Shown here in pieces: positions 46,770 to 55,544 of a stretch of DNA of 64,000 nucleotides (the stretch's first letter is position 1; every line of letters begins with the position of its first letter). This DNA comes from Carnobacterium alterfunditum DSM 5972. Lineage in GTDB: Bacteria > Bacillota > Bacilli > Lactobacillales > Carnobacteriaceae. A program made the position numbers and the translations under genes. The DNA is taken from the NCBI RefSeq assembly GCF_000744115.1, contig NZ_JQLG01000004.1, positions 1,296,001-1,360,000 on the forward strand. Reading direction: 5' to 3'. The notes under the pieces are model-generated. The model did no database searches, was not told the origin of the DNA, and was given only the letters and a program-made list of their open reading frames with translations.

Positions 46770-47210
46770 ATGTTAAGCGAATTTTTAAAAGGAAATTCAA
46801 ACTTTATAGATAAAGTATCATCCTGGGAAGAATCTATAGTAATTGCTTCTCAGCCTTTAATTGAAAAGGCTTACATTGAATTGGAATATATACAAGCCAT
46901 GATAGAAAACGTAAGAGTAAATGGATCATATATTGTGATAGTACCTGAAATTGCCATGCCTCATGCAACGACGGATAAAGGTGTCAATAAAACAAGTATG
47001 TCATTTTTGAAGTTAAACGAACCGGTTATTTTTCCTGGAAATCATGAAGTGAAACTTCTTTTTGTGTTAGCTACTGAAGATAATACGACTCACTTAGAAC
47101 TGCTCTCAGACCTCTCATCAATTCTGATTGAGGAAGAGATTAAGGAGATGCTGAAGTCTGCTAAAAATGAAGAAGAACTAGTTAGGGTAATTAAGATGGT
47201 GGAAGAATGA
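46770..47210 (+). CDS. PTS sugar transporter subunit IIA (mannitol/fructose type)
   Basis: EIIA takes phosphate from HPr and passes it to EIIB. The 146-aa domain has the phospho-histidine H65 in EIAMPHATTDKG and the fold of the mannitol/fructose EIIA class (SWEESIVIASQPLIE, ATEDNTTHLELLSDLSSIL). The ATG at 46770 lies 8 nt after GGAG; the GTG at 46761 is within the Shine-Dalgarno. It leads a four-gene operon with overlapping or touching frames. It resembles CmtB of E. coli. Confidence 0.92.
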   Translation: MLSEFLKGNSNFIDKVSSWEESIVIASQPLIEKAYIELEYIQAMIENVRVNGSYIVIVPEIAMPHATTDKGVNKTSMSFLKLNEPVIFPGNHEVKLLFVLATEDNTTHLELLSDLSSILIEEEIKEMLKSAKNEEELVRVIKMVEE

Positions 47211-47935
47211 AATTAAATGTGAACGGATTTAATATAGAAGCAAATTATACTGAGCAGGAGATACAATCAGTTTTTTTACCCCTTTTAAAAGAAATCATTA
47301 AAAAACGGGAGAAGAAAGGAAAAAGATTAATCGTTTTTCTCGCCGCACCACCGGGAACTGGAAAAACCACACTGAGTCTCTTTCTGAAAAAAATTTATGA
47401 CGAAAATTTTTCTTCTTTCACTTTTCAATCAATTTCTATAGACGGCTTTCACCATAAAAGAGACTATTTATTATCAAACTATATTACTGATGATAATAAA
47501 AAGATCCTGTTGAATAATATCAAGGGTAGTCCAGAAACATTTGATATCGAATCGTTGAAAACAGCTTTGAGTGAGTTGGAAGATAGCTCAGTATTGTGGC
47601 CGATGTACGATCGGAACAAACACGACGTCAGTGAAGAAAAAACTGAGGTTGATGCAGATATTGTTTTGATCGAGGGGAATTGGCTGCTTCTGAATGAATA
47701 TAAATGGAAAGAATTGATCGATTTTTGTGATCTCAGCATATTTATCCAGGCAGACGAAGCTGTATTAAGAACGAGATTAATCGAAAGGAAAATGAGGGGG
47801 GGAGTAAGCTTGAAAGATGCTACCACTTTTTATGAACAGAGTGATAATAAAAATATAAACAGAGTACTCACGAATCATCACACTCCGGATATTACATGGA
47901 TATTAAATAATAAAAAAGAAATTGTGAAAGGTTGA
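47207..47935 (+). CDS. P-loop kinase, YggC/uridine-kinase-like
   Basis: This 242-aa phosphotransferase has the P-loop APPGTGKT at residues 47-54, SIDGFHHKRDYL near 77-88, WPMYDRNKHDV near 130 and IEGNWLLLNE near 152, the layout of the uridine kinase/pantothenate kinase-like superfamily and of E. coli YggC. It overlaps the EIIA gene by 4 nt and lies between the two PTS genes. In E. coli yggC is near cmtAB, so a role in phosphorylating the imported sugar or its oxidation product is plausible. Its substrate is not known. Confidence 0.85.
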   Translation: MKLNVNGFNIEANYTEQEIQSVFLPLLKEIIKKREKKGKRLIVFLAAPPGTGKTTLSLFLKKIYDENFSSFTFQSISIDGFHHKRDYLLSNYITDDNKKILLNNIKGSPETFDIESLKTALSELEDSSVLWPMYDRNKHDVSEEKTEVDADIVLIEGNWLLLNEYKWKELIDFCDLSIFIQADEAVLRTRLIERKMRGGVSLKDATTFYEQSDNKNINRVLTNHHTPDITWILNNKKEIVKG

Positions 47936-47940
47936 TAAAA

Positions 47941-49368
47941 ATGATTGATACAGGAACTGAAAATATAAAGGCAAGTAATCGGGCTAAGGTTCAAGCTTTC
48001 GGTGGTTTTCTAACCAACATGGTTCTCCCTAATATTGGCGCATTCATCGCCTGGGGGATTCTGACAGCTCTATTTATTCCCACCGGTTGGTTCCCTAATG
48101 AAGATCTCGCAGCTATAGTTGGTCCGGCTATAACCTATTTACTGCCATTACTTTTAGCACATACTGGAGGCCGAATGGTCGGAGGACAGCGTGGAGCAGT
48201 TATGGGAACTATTGGTGCAATCGGATTGATTGTAGGATCTGAAATTCCAATGTTCCTAGGAGCGATGGTTATCGGTCCTTTAGGTGGTTGGCTCATTAAG
48301 AAAGTTGATAAAGTAATTGTTGATAAGATACCAGCTGGCTTTGAGATGGTGGTTAATAACTTTTCCATCGGTATATTAGGATTTTTATTAATGCTCTTCT
48401 CGTTCTTTGTTATTGGTCCTATTATTGAATTAGCTAATTCTTTTGTAACTGTTGCAATTGAGGCGTTAGTTTCTACAGGTTTTTTGCCGCTTCTTTCACT
48501 TATAAACGAACCAGCTAAAGTCTTATTTTTGAATAATGTTATTGACCAAGGAATTTATTATCCATTAGGTTTACAGGAAACTCTAGAAGTTGGGAAATCA
48601 ATCTATTTTACTGTTGCATCTAATCCGGGACCTGGACTAGGTTTATTGTTAGCGTTTACGTTTTTTGGTAAAAAAGTTGCCAGAAGAACTGCACCAGGTG
48701 CAATTATTATTCACTTCTTCGGCGGTATCCATGAATTGTATTTCCCTTATGTTTTGATGAAACCGATAACAATTTTAGGGATGATTGCTGGTGGTATGTC
48801 CGGGGTACTAACATTTCAAATCTTCGGTGCAGGTTTAGTCGCTGGACCAAGTCCTGGTTCTATCTTTGCCTATCTCGCACTGACACCACGAGGCAATTTT
48901 ATTGGAATCATAGCGGGAGTACTTGTTGGAACAGTCGTTTCATTCTTAGTTACTGCTGCTATTTTAAAAGCAGATAAAAGCATAGATGATGAAGAGGATG
49001 AATTTGAAGCTTCTGTTGAAAAATCAAAACGAATGAAAACTGAGGGAAAAAACTTATACGCTTCAGGAACTACAACAGTTGCTCAACCGGTTAAAAAAAT
49101 CGCTTTTGCTTGTGATGCTGGATTAGGAAGCAGTGCACTAGGCGCTACGACCTTCAAGAAGAGGCTGAAAAAAGTGGATTTAGATGAAATCGAAGTTAAA
49201 AATTATCGTATTGAGGATGTTCCTGAAGAGTCGGATATTATCGTCGTACACAAAAACTTACTTGAAAGAACACGCATGAAACACCCGAATACAAGAATTG
49301 TCACTATAGAAAATTATATTGAGGATTCAAATCTACAGGACTTATTAAATGAATTGAAAGAGGGATGA
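47941..49368 (+). CDS. PTS mannitol-type EIIBC component (CmtA-like)
   Basis: This membrane permease is of the mannitol PTS class. The EIIC part (residues 1-345) has about eight hydrophobic segments and the signature GGIHELYFPYVLM with H264 and E265. After a charged linker the EIIB domain carries the phospho-cysteine C391 in FACDAGLGSSALGATTF. EIIA is a separate gene upstream, as in cmtAB. The ATG at 47941 fits AAAGG in GAAAGGTTGATAAAA; a TTG at 47932 overlaps the kinase stop. Substrate is probably a hexitol or similar polyol, but not certain. Confidence 0.92.
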   Translation: MIDTGTENIKASNRAKVQAFGGFLTNMVLPNIGAFIAWGILTALFIPTGWFPNEDLAAIVGPAITYLLPLLLAHTGGRMVGGQRGAVMGTIGAIGLIVGSEIPMFLGAMVIGPLGGWLIKKVDKVIVDKIPAGFEMVVNNFSIGILGFLLMLFSFFVIGPIIELANSFVTVAIEALVSTGFLPLLSLINEPAKVLFLNNVIDQGIYYPLGLQETLEVGKSIYFTVASNPGPGLGLLLAFTFFGKKVARRTAPGAIIIHFFGGIHELYFPYVLMKPITILGMIAGGMSGVLTFQIFGAGLVAGPSPGSIFAYLALTPRGNFIGIIAGVLVGTVVSFLVTAAILKADKSIDDEEDEFEASVEKSKRMKTEGKNLYASGTTTVAQPVKKIAFACDAGLGSSALGATTFKKRLKKVDLDEIEVKNYRIEDVPEESDIIVVHKNLLERTRMKHPNTRIVTIENYIEDSNLQDLLNELKEG

Positions 49369-49372
49369 TTAG

Positions 49373-50632
49373 ATGAGAACCAAAGCTGTTGCACTCTACG
49401 GAAAAAAAGATTTAAGAGTGAGAGAATTCGATCTTCCTGAAATCGGTGAAGAGGAACTGTTGGTAGAAGTCATTAGTGATACGGCTTGTTTATCTACTTA
49501 TAAAGCAACCATTCTTGGAGAGGATCACAAGCGAGTTCCGGAAAATTTAGAGGAGCATCCAATCATTGTCGGCCATGAATTCGGAGGGTTTATTGTAAAA
49601 GTTGGAGATAAAATAAAAGAACAATTTAACGAAGGAGACAGGTTTGTTCTTCAACCGGCTATGGGCCTAGATAACGGTTATTCTGCCGGTTATAGTTATG
49701 AATTTTTTGGAGGTGATGCGACATATTGTATTATCCCAAAAGTTGCTATCGACTTAGGATGTGTGCTTCCTTATAACGGGACCTATTTTGCTAATGGCTC
49801 ACTTGCAGAACCGATGTCCTGTATCATTGGTGCATTCAACGCGAATTACCACACAACACCTTATGTGTATAAGCATGAAATGGGAGTGAAAAAGGGAGGG
49901 CAACTTGCTTTACTTGGTTGTGGCGGTCCGATGGGGATTGGTGCTCTCGATTATGCAGTAAATGGCAACTTGGGTATAAAGAAAATTGTGGCTACAGAAA
50001 TAGATCAAAAAAGAATCGATCGTCTGAAAAAATTGATCCCTCCGAGTGCTGCGAAGGAAAAGGGCATTGAGCTAGTGTATGTGAATGTAGGAGAAGTTGA
50101 AAACCAGATGGATCATTTAATGGAGTTGTCGGATAATCAAGGATTTGATGATGTATTCGTATTTGCGGCAGTGGAACCTCTGCTTGTTTTAGCTGACAGT
50201 ATTTTGGGAAATGACGGTTGCCTGAATTTCTTTGCAGGTCCTACGGATAAAAAGTTTACAGTACCAATCAATCTGTATAATGTTCATTATGCGTCTACTC
50301 ATATTGTGGGGACTTCTGGAGGATCTACGGATGACATGAAACTATCGTTAAAACTGACTGAAGAAGGAAAAATTAATCCTTCAATGATGATCACACATAT
50401 AGGCGGCTTAGAAGCGACGCCGGAAATGATATTAGGAATGAAAAATTCCAGCGCCGGTAAAAATGCTATCTATCCGCATATCTCGTTAAAGTTAACAAGT
50501 CTGGAAGAGTTCGAAGAAAAAGGGAAGACTGACCCTGTCTTCATGGAAGTTCACAGATTAATAGAAAAACACGACGGAATATGGAATGAAGAAGCAGAAA
50601 AATATTTGCTTGAAAATCTAAGTGATCAATGA
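49373..50632 (+). CDS. Zinc-dependent medium-chain alcohol dehydrogenase, YggP/sorbose-1-phosphate-reductase-like
   Basis: This 419-aa oxidoreductase probably oxidises the phosphorylated polyol delivered by the PTS. Catalytic zinc ligands are C39 in DTACLSTYKA and the H68-E69 pair in VGHEFGG. The NAD motif GCGGPMGIGALDY lies near residues 182-194. The four-cysteine structural zinc lobe of classical alcohol dehydrogenases is absent. The relatives are E. coli YggP and SorE-type L-sorbose-1-phosphate reductases. It starts 4 bp after the EIIBC gene and is the last gene of the operon. Confidence 0.85.
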   Translation: MRTKAVALYGKKDLRVREFDLPEIGEEELLVEVISDTACLSTYKATILGEDHKRVPENLEEHPIIVGHEFGGFIVKVGDKIKEQFNEGDRFVLQPAMGLDNGYSAGYSYEFFGGDATYCIIPKVAIDLGCVLPYNGTYFANGSLAEPMSCIIGAFNANYHTTPYVYKHEMGVKKGGQLALLGCGGPMGIGALDYAVNGNLGIKKIVATEIDQKRIDRLKKLIPPSAAKEKGIELVYVNVGEVENQMDHLMELSDNQGFDDVFVFAAVEPLLVLADSILGNDGCLNFFAGPTDKKFTVPINLYNVHYASTHIVGTSGGSTDDMKLSLKLTEEGKINPSMMITHIGGLEATPEMILGMKNSSAGKNAIYPHISLKLTSLEEFEEKGKTDPVFMEVHRLIEKHDGIWNEEAEKYLLENLSDQ

Positions 50633-50661
50633 CAATAGTGGTTTAATATTCGGTATTATTT

Positions 50662-50690
50662 TTGTACCGAAACTGTTAAAATAGTATAGA
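50662..50690 (+). promoter_or_regulatory. Promoter of the PTS regulator gene
   Basis: TTGTAC (50662-50667) and TATAGA (50685-50690) are 17 bp apart. Transcription would start near 50697, directly before the large palindrome, making that palindrome part of the leader. Confidence 0.6.
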
Positions 50691-50701
50691 CAACAAACTT
50701 A

Positions 50702-50754
50702 GGTCGCTGCAGTATCTAGGATGATCATCCTAGATACTGCAGCGACCAGTTTTT
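50702..50754. terminator. 46-bp perfect palindrome with T-run
   Basis: Positions 50702-50747 are a perfect, spacer-free palindrome (23 bp each side of 50724/50725), followed by AGTTTTTG. As RNA it would form a very stable hairpin. It may terminate the PTS operon, attenuate the regulator transcript that starts just before it, or be a protein-binding site. Confidence 0.7.
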
Positions 50755-50801
50755 GAATCTATAACATTTGTTATTTTTAGTTTATCGGAAAGGAGGAAGA
50801 T

Positions 50802-52847
50802 ATGCTTACTTTTAGAGAAATCGACATCATTAGGGAATTGCTGAAAAATCCAGTCAGGTCAATTGATTCCTTGTCTAAGCAATTCAATGTCAGTAAACGA
50901 ACGGTAAGGTATGACTTGGATAATATTGGAGATGTTCTATATAAGAATGGCCTCCTTTCATCTTCCTTTGCTCTCTTCGATCAGGTCGACAAATCGATTA
51001 AAGAAAAAATTAAAGAATTTATGGAAAATTTGAAAGTTAATGAAATTATTTTACAGCCTAATGAACGGTATTTGATTTTAAAAAGTTCTTATATACTTTT
51101 AGGCAAGCTAAATTTAACGCAATTAAGTAGAGAACTTCAGGTCAGCAGGGTTACGATAAAGAACGATTACAATCAGCTTTTAAAGGAATTAAAACAGTTA
51201 AATTTAGAGTCGAAATTAAAGCATAAAGAAGGATTTATTCTGACCGGGAAGGAAAAATATATTCGTGATGCCCAGTGGAAAGTATTGGATAGTATTTCTC
51301 AAGAGACAATGCATAATAAACTTCTATTCTCCAAACTTTTGGATCAATATATGGGAGATCTGAATTTAAAAGGAATCAATCAGTTCTTGTCCGCTATGCA
51401 GGAAAAACTTAAATGTGTCTTCTCTGATGAAACATATAAAGAAATTCGTAATTATTTGATAGTTGTTTTGCAGCGGAATAAAGAGGATAAAGCGACCGCA
51501 TATTTTTCCAAACCAGATAGGCCTTTTCATTCTTACGAACTGGAGGTATTGAACTTAGAAAAAGGGATATTGGAAGAATTTTATGGAGTGAGAGTGAAAG
51601 AAATAGATTTAATAGAAATAGCTAAAATGGTAATCAATGGCAAGTACATTAAGTTAACAGATATTTCTTATAATTATTGGATTGAAATGGACAGTTTAGT
51701 ATTTAAGCTGATTCGCATTTTCAGTGAATACTATGGCGTTGATTTGACGAAGGATAAAGAACTATTTGAAGGTCTGTCGAATCATCTAAAACCGATCTTG
51801 TTCAATATCAAAAATAATATGGAATCCAATCAGTATATTGATTATGATGTAAAGTTGGAGTATTCGGATGTATATGAGTGTACACTAAAATCCTTAAAAG
51901 AATCCGACCTGCTTCCTACCAAAAGAAAGATTGATGAAGAAGTCTCTCTGATAGCGATCCACTTTGCAGCCGCGCTTCATAGAGGCGTTTTGCTTGAAAA
52001 GAAACCGAGAAAAGTTTTACTCGTTTGTAGCCAAGGTATTGGGGCATCAAAACTATTGGAGCAACGCTTGGGAAGGGAATTTAATGTCAAGGTTGTTGAT
52101 ACCATCCCGCTGCATTATTTATCGGATTATCCTAAAAAGCATTTAGTGGATATGATTATCACAGCGGTTGACTTCGAAGAAGTTATGACAAATATTCCTA
52201 TTATAAAAGTTAATACAATGCTTACGAAAGAGGATTTATTAAATTTAGAAAAAGCAGGCATAATGAAAATAACCAAGAAAATTGCACTTTCTCAATTGGT
52301 AAATACGATTTATTCAAATGTTGAAGTGGGCAATAATAAGGAATTAGTTAAGGCATTAAAAGATAATTTTGGCAGTTTTATATTAGATGATTTAATTTCC
52401 GCTGACAACAAAAAAGAAGCGAAGGTACCTAGGTCTCATATACAAATAGTAGAGTCGGTAAATTCCTGGAAAGAGGCTATTACTTTGGCGACCAAGCCTC
52501 TGGTGGATAATTCATATGTAGCTGAGAAGTATATGGGTAGAGTAGTGGAATCCTTTGAAAAGTATGGGTATTATATGTTCATAGGAGATGGGGTAGCTAT
52601 TCCTCATGCTCGATCTGATAAGGATGTATTTAAAACGGGATTTAGCATTTTGATTCTCAAGAATAGGTTACGGTATTCTGAAGATAATTTTTTAAAAGTA
52701 TTAATTTGTTTTGCTTCAGTAGATAACCTGGAACATTTAGATACTTTAGTCAATTTGATGGAATTAGTGAAATCAGATGAATTTATAAAGATACTAAATC
52801 AGAATAAAATAGAAGAAGTTTATCAAATAATTTCTTCAAATATATAA
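50802..52847 (+). CDS. BglG/MtlR-type transcriptional regulator with PRD, EIIB and EIIA domains
   Basis: This 681-aa protein is a PTS-controlled activator of the MtlR/LicR type. Domains in order: an N-terminal HTH (SKQFNVSKRTVRYDLDNI near residues 24-41), a second HTH (SRELQVSRVTIKNDYNQLL near 108-126), a PRD region of about 180-390 residues, an EIIB-like domain with C409 in VCSQGIGASKL, and an EIIA domain with H602 in IPHARSDKDV. Phosphorylation at these sites and PRD histidines would report sugar flux. It probably controls the upstream operon. AAAGGAGGAAG precedes the ATG. Confidence 0.92.
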   Translation: MLTFREIDIIRELLKNPVRSIDSLSKQFNVSKRTVRYDLDNIGDVLYKNGLLSSSFALFDQVDKSIKEKIKEFMENLKVNEIILQPNERYLILKSSYILLGKLNLTQLSRELQVSRVTIKNDYNQLLKELKQLNLESKLKHKEGFILTGKEKYIRDAQWKVLDSISQETMHNKLLFSKLLDQYMGDLNLKGINQFLSAMQEKLKCVFSDETYKEIRNYLIVVLQRNKEDKATAYFSKPDRPFHSYELEVLNLEKGILEEFYGVRVKEIDLIEIAKMVINGKYIKLTDISYNYWIEMDSLVFKLIRIFSEYYGVDLTKDKELFEGLSNHLKPILFNIKNNMESNQYIDYDVKLEYSDVYECTLKSLKESDLLPTKRKIDEEVSLIAIHFAAALHRGVLLEKKPRKVLLVCSQGIGASKLLEQRLGREFNVKVVDTIPLHYLSDYPKKHLVDMIITAVDFEEVMTNIPIIKVNTMLTKEDLLNLEKAGIMKITKKIALSQLVNTIYSNVEVGNNKELVKALKDNFGSFILDDLISADNKKEAKVPRSHIQIVESVNSWKEAITLATKPLVDNSYVAEKYMGRVVESFEKYGYYMFIGDGVAIPHARSDKDVFKTGFSILILKNRLRYSEDNFLKVLICFASVDNLEHLDTLVNLMELVKSDEFIKILNQNKIEEVYQIISSNI

Positions 52848-52896
52848 AGAACGTATCGGTATCAATTACTATGGATGAGTTAACTTTAATAAAAAA

Positions 52897-54396
52897 GGCT
52901 CTACGTCAAATGGTGTGGATGAGCTAAATTTAGTTGGAAATAACGTCTTGTTTAAGCAGCGTGAGAGAATCTTCTCGCGCTGCTTTTTTTTGCTTTAAAA
53001 CTAATCAAAATACGACATCTAAAGTTCTGAAAATTCCGATAACCATAAGCAACCCGTTTGATGACTTTTATTTTATTGATTGACCCTTCTAAAGCACCGT
53101 TAGAATAGGGATACATAAAAGTATGTTTTATCCTAGGCAAGTGTTTACGCAGGGTTTTAAGGGCAGTCTGCATAAAAGGAGATAACTCTTTAGGAGAAGC
53201 CTTAAGTACAAGGTTTTTAAACCCTTTATAGTCATTTTTTTTAGAATAATAAAGAAGATTTTGATACAAATCATACGTCGCTTTAAGAGTCTCGTCGAGC
53301 GTAAGTAGGTAGTCGATGATTTCTGTATTCGGTAAAGGTTTTTTAAAGAGTCGTTGATAGCGGTAATCCTTAAAATTTAAGTCGTCTGAATCCTTTAACA
53401 GGAGTTGCCAGTACCTTTTAAATTTTCTGTAATTCTTTAAATCTTCTGAATTAGAGGTATGGAATTGTTTCATTGTTTGAACTCTGGTTTGATTCAACGA
53501 GCGTGATATCAACTGAACGATATGGAAACGGTCAATGATCACTTTAGCATTAGGAAAGAGATCTTTAACTAATGTAAAGTAGGCCGCGTTCATGTCTACG
53601 ACAATCGTTTTTACGTTCATCCTCGTCTTATAGGGATAGCGAAGAAAGTGACGGCGTAAAGCTAGTAGCAGCCGAGTTGGCAAGATATCGATTGGTTCAT
53701 GTGTGTCTGCATTCGAATAAATAAAGCTCATTTTTCCTTCGACGTTTTTAACGGATTGAAATTCATCGAAAGAGAGGTGTTGCGGCAAGGATTTGAAGGT
53801 ATTTTTAACAGACTGATTGAGTTGTTTCAAGACTCTGTCTACAGTGGTAGGAGAAACAAAATGCCGTTTAGACAGGTCTTTTATAGAAATAGTGTCGGCT
53901 AATTCACCCGCGATAGACTGTTTGACCCGTTTAGCGATGAAGCAACCTTCTTCAATTTCAGGAGAACGTGCAACAAAGGTAACACCGCATGCTCTACAAA
54001 GAAACCGCTGCTTCTTTAATCGAATAGACGTTGCATAATGAGTCGAACTGACCCATTTAACCCTAGAGGTTAAATACCCATTCTTTACAATAGAGTAGGC
54101 GTGGTTCTTCATCCCACAACACTCACAGTGAGTGGGTTTGTACGTTAAAGTGGCATAGAAAACTTTTGATCTGAACCCTTTGATTCGTTTCTCCTCGCAA
54201 AATTTTTCATCAAAAAAGATATTTTTATCTTTTAAATCAAGTGCAGTTCGGATACAATTATTATGAGACATATGAATTTTCCTTTCTAGTGGGTTGTCGT
54301 GACTTTATTCTAACTGGAAAATTCATTTGTTTCTATTTTTTTATAAAAAAATAGGTGCGAATGAATTTCTTCATCCACACCAAAAATTATACAGCC
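52897..54396 (-). mobile_element. ISL3-family insertion sequence, copy 2
   Basis: This 1500-bp copy has the same ends as the first element and lies in the same orientation. An exact 8-bp duplication ATAAAAAA flanks it at 52889-52896 and 54397-54404. The target duplication differs from copy 1, so each copy transposed independently. It lies just after the PTS regulator, leaving that gene intact, and directly abuts a decayed relative (54405-54617). Confidence 0.95.
52952..54271 (-). CDS. ISL3-family transposase, 439 aa, copy 2
   Basis: This transposase is the same as the one at 733-2052 except for one residue: Gly replaces Val in the segment before ELADTISIKDLSKR (C53907 versus A1688). The frame is intact, with the N-terminal cysteine pairs, catalytic-core segments and late NGALEGSINKIK all present. 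The near-identity indicates very recent duplication of the IS in this genome. Confidence 0.95.
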   Translation of the reverse strand: MSHNNCIRTALDLKDKNIFFDEKFCEEKRIKGFRSKVFYATLTYKPTHCECCGMKNHAYSIVKNGYLTSRVKWVSSTHYATSIRLKKQRFLCRACGVTFVARSPEIEEGCFIAKRVKQSIAGELADTISIKDLSKRHFVSPTTVDRVLKQLNQSVKNTFKSLPQHLSFDEFQSVKNVEGKMSFIYSNADTHEPIDILPTRLLLALRRHFLRYPYKTRMNVKTIVVDMNAAYFTLVKDLFPNAKVIIDRFHIVQLISRSLNQTRVQTMKQFHTSNSEDLKNYRKFKRYWQLLLKDSDDLNFKDYRYQRLFKKPLPNTEIIDYLLTLDETLKATYDLYQNLLYYSKKNDYKGFKNLVLKASPKELSPFMQTALKTLRKHLPRIKHTFMYPYSNGALEGSINKIKVIKRVAYGYRNFQNFRCRILISFKAKKSSARRFSHAA

Positions 54397-54404
54397 ATAA
54401 AAAA

Positions 54405-54617
54405 TAAATCTTCGTTTAAGCAGCTTGAGATAAATTTCTCAGGCTGTTTTTTTTACTTTAAAATCAGCTGAAATACGGTATCGAAAGTTCTAGAAATTTC
54501 GATACTCATGAGTAATACGTTTAATCACCTTCTCCTGACAAAAATTTTCATCAAAAAATAGTTTTATCTTTCAAATCGCGTGAAATTCGGATTCATTTAT
54601 TAAGAGATAGCCGAATT
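54405..54617 (-). pseudogene. Internally deleted relic of a related ISL3 element
   Basis: About 130 bp on the left match the transposase C-terminal end in diverged form: the minus strand reads KVIKRITHEYRNF, stop, NFRYRISADFKVKK, against KVIKRVAYGYRNFQNFRCRI in the intact copies. The next about 80 bp match the transposase 5' end (FDEKFC-like region and start). Some 1.1 kb between them is missing, and stops are present. It is a different, older ISL3 lineage than the adjacent intact copy. Confidence 0.8.
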
Positions 54618-54634
54618 TAAGAGCTCTAACTAAA

Positions 54635-54680
54635 AATGACAACTATGCTTGTCGGTATTGCAGCAAGCATAGTTGTCATT
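54635..54680. terminator. 17-bp-arm hairpin upstream of lemA
   Basis: 54635-54651 and 54664-54680 are perfect complements with a 12-nt loop; on the minus strand TTTTTAG follows, so it could end a leftward transcript, though no intact leftward gene is present here. Confidence 0.5.
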
Positions 54681-54778
54681 ACATGATATACTAGATTACT
54701 TTGCACTTACGGACTAACGACTTACGTGCTTTTCAGCAGTCATTTTGGTACGATAGTAAAAAGAGAGGTGTGGAAGTT

Positions 54779-55333
54779 ATGCAGTGGATAATTGGGTTTA
54801 TTATAACTTTCGTTATTGTCTTGGCTTATATCAGCTTATATAATGGGTTAGTAGAAGCCCTGTCATGGGTTAGGGAAGCGTGGATTCAAGTGGAGGTTCA
54901 ACTCGAAAAACGTAATGATCTAGTTCCTAAATTGATTGAGACTATTAAAGATTATACGAAACAGGAACACGAAACATTCACACAGGTGATTCAGTTGAGA
55001 AATAAATTACAACAATTCCCAGTAGAAAATCAACTAGAGAAAATGCACGTATCTAATCAATTATCTGAGTCAATAAAGACCGTCTTTGCTTTAAGCGAAA
55101 GCTATTCAAATCTAAAAAATAATGAAAAATTTAAGGAACTACAAGAAGAATTAGCAACAACTGAAAATAAGTTAGCCTATTCAAGGCAATTATATAATTC
55201 AAGTGTCACTAGTTATAATATCAAATTGCAAGCCTTACCAAGTAATTTGATAGCTAAACTACATGGATTTAAAGAAATAGAGCTACTTGAAACCCCTCCT
55301 GAAGACAGAATTATTCCAAAAATATCCTTTTGA
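54779..55333 (+). CDS. LemA family membrane protein
   Basis: This 184-aa protein has one N-terminal TM segment (residues 3-24) followed by a long coiled-coil-like helical domain. WIQVEVQLEKRNDLVPKLI and TIKDYTKQEHETF near residues 40-70 are the LemA signature (Q-L-x-R-x-D-L-x-P-x-L). Function of LemA proteins is not well established. The ATG at 54779 is favoured by the AGGTG Shine-Dalgarno and by starting just before the TM; a longer frame from 54701 is rejected. Many Firmicutes pair lemA with htpX; here an unrelated gene follows. Confidence 0.87.
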   Translation: MQWIIGFIITFVIVLAYISLYNGLVEALSWVREAWIQVEVQLEKRNDLVPKLIETIKDYTKQEHETFTQVIQLRNKLQQFPVENQLEKMHVSNQLSESIKTVFALSESYSNLKNNEKFKELQEELATTENKLAYSRQLYNSSVTSYNIKLQALPSNLIAKLHGFKEIELLETPPEDRIIPKISF

Positions 55334-55544
55334 CTCAAAGTTCTATGCCACAATAAATTATTTCATACCGTTTAATATAGAAGAATCAAATGTTATATAT
55401 ATAACACATGTAAATGTCATCGTATCGTCTTAATAAAACGGTTTCACAGCGTGTTTGTAACCATAATATTATCTAACTGATACAGATTAATTGATGTACA
55501 AGTAGTACAATAAAAGGGATAAAAGACAAAGGGAGAAATGTGTC

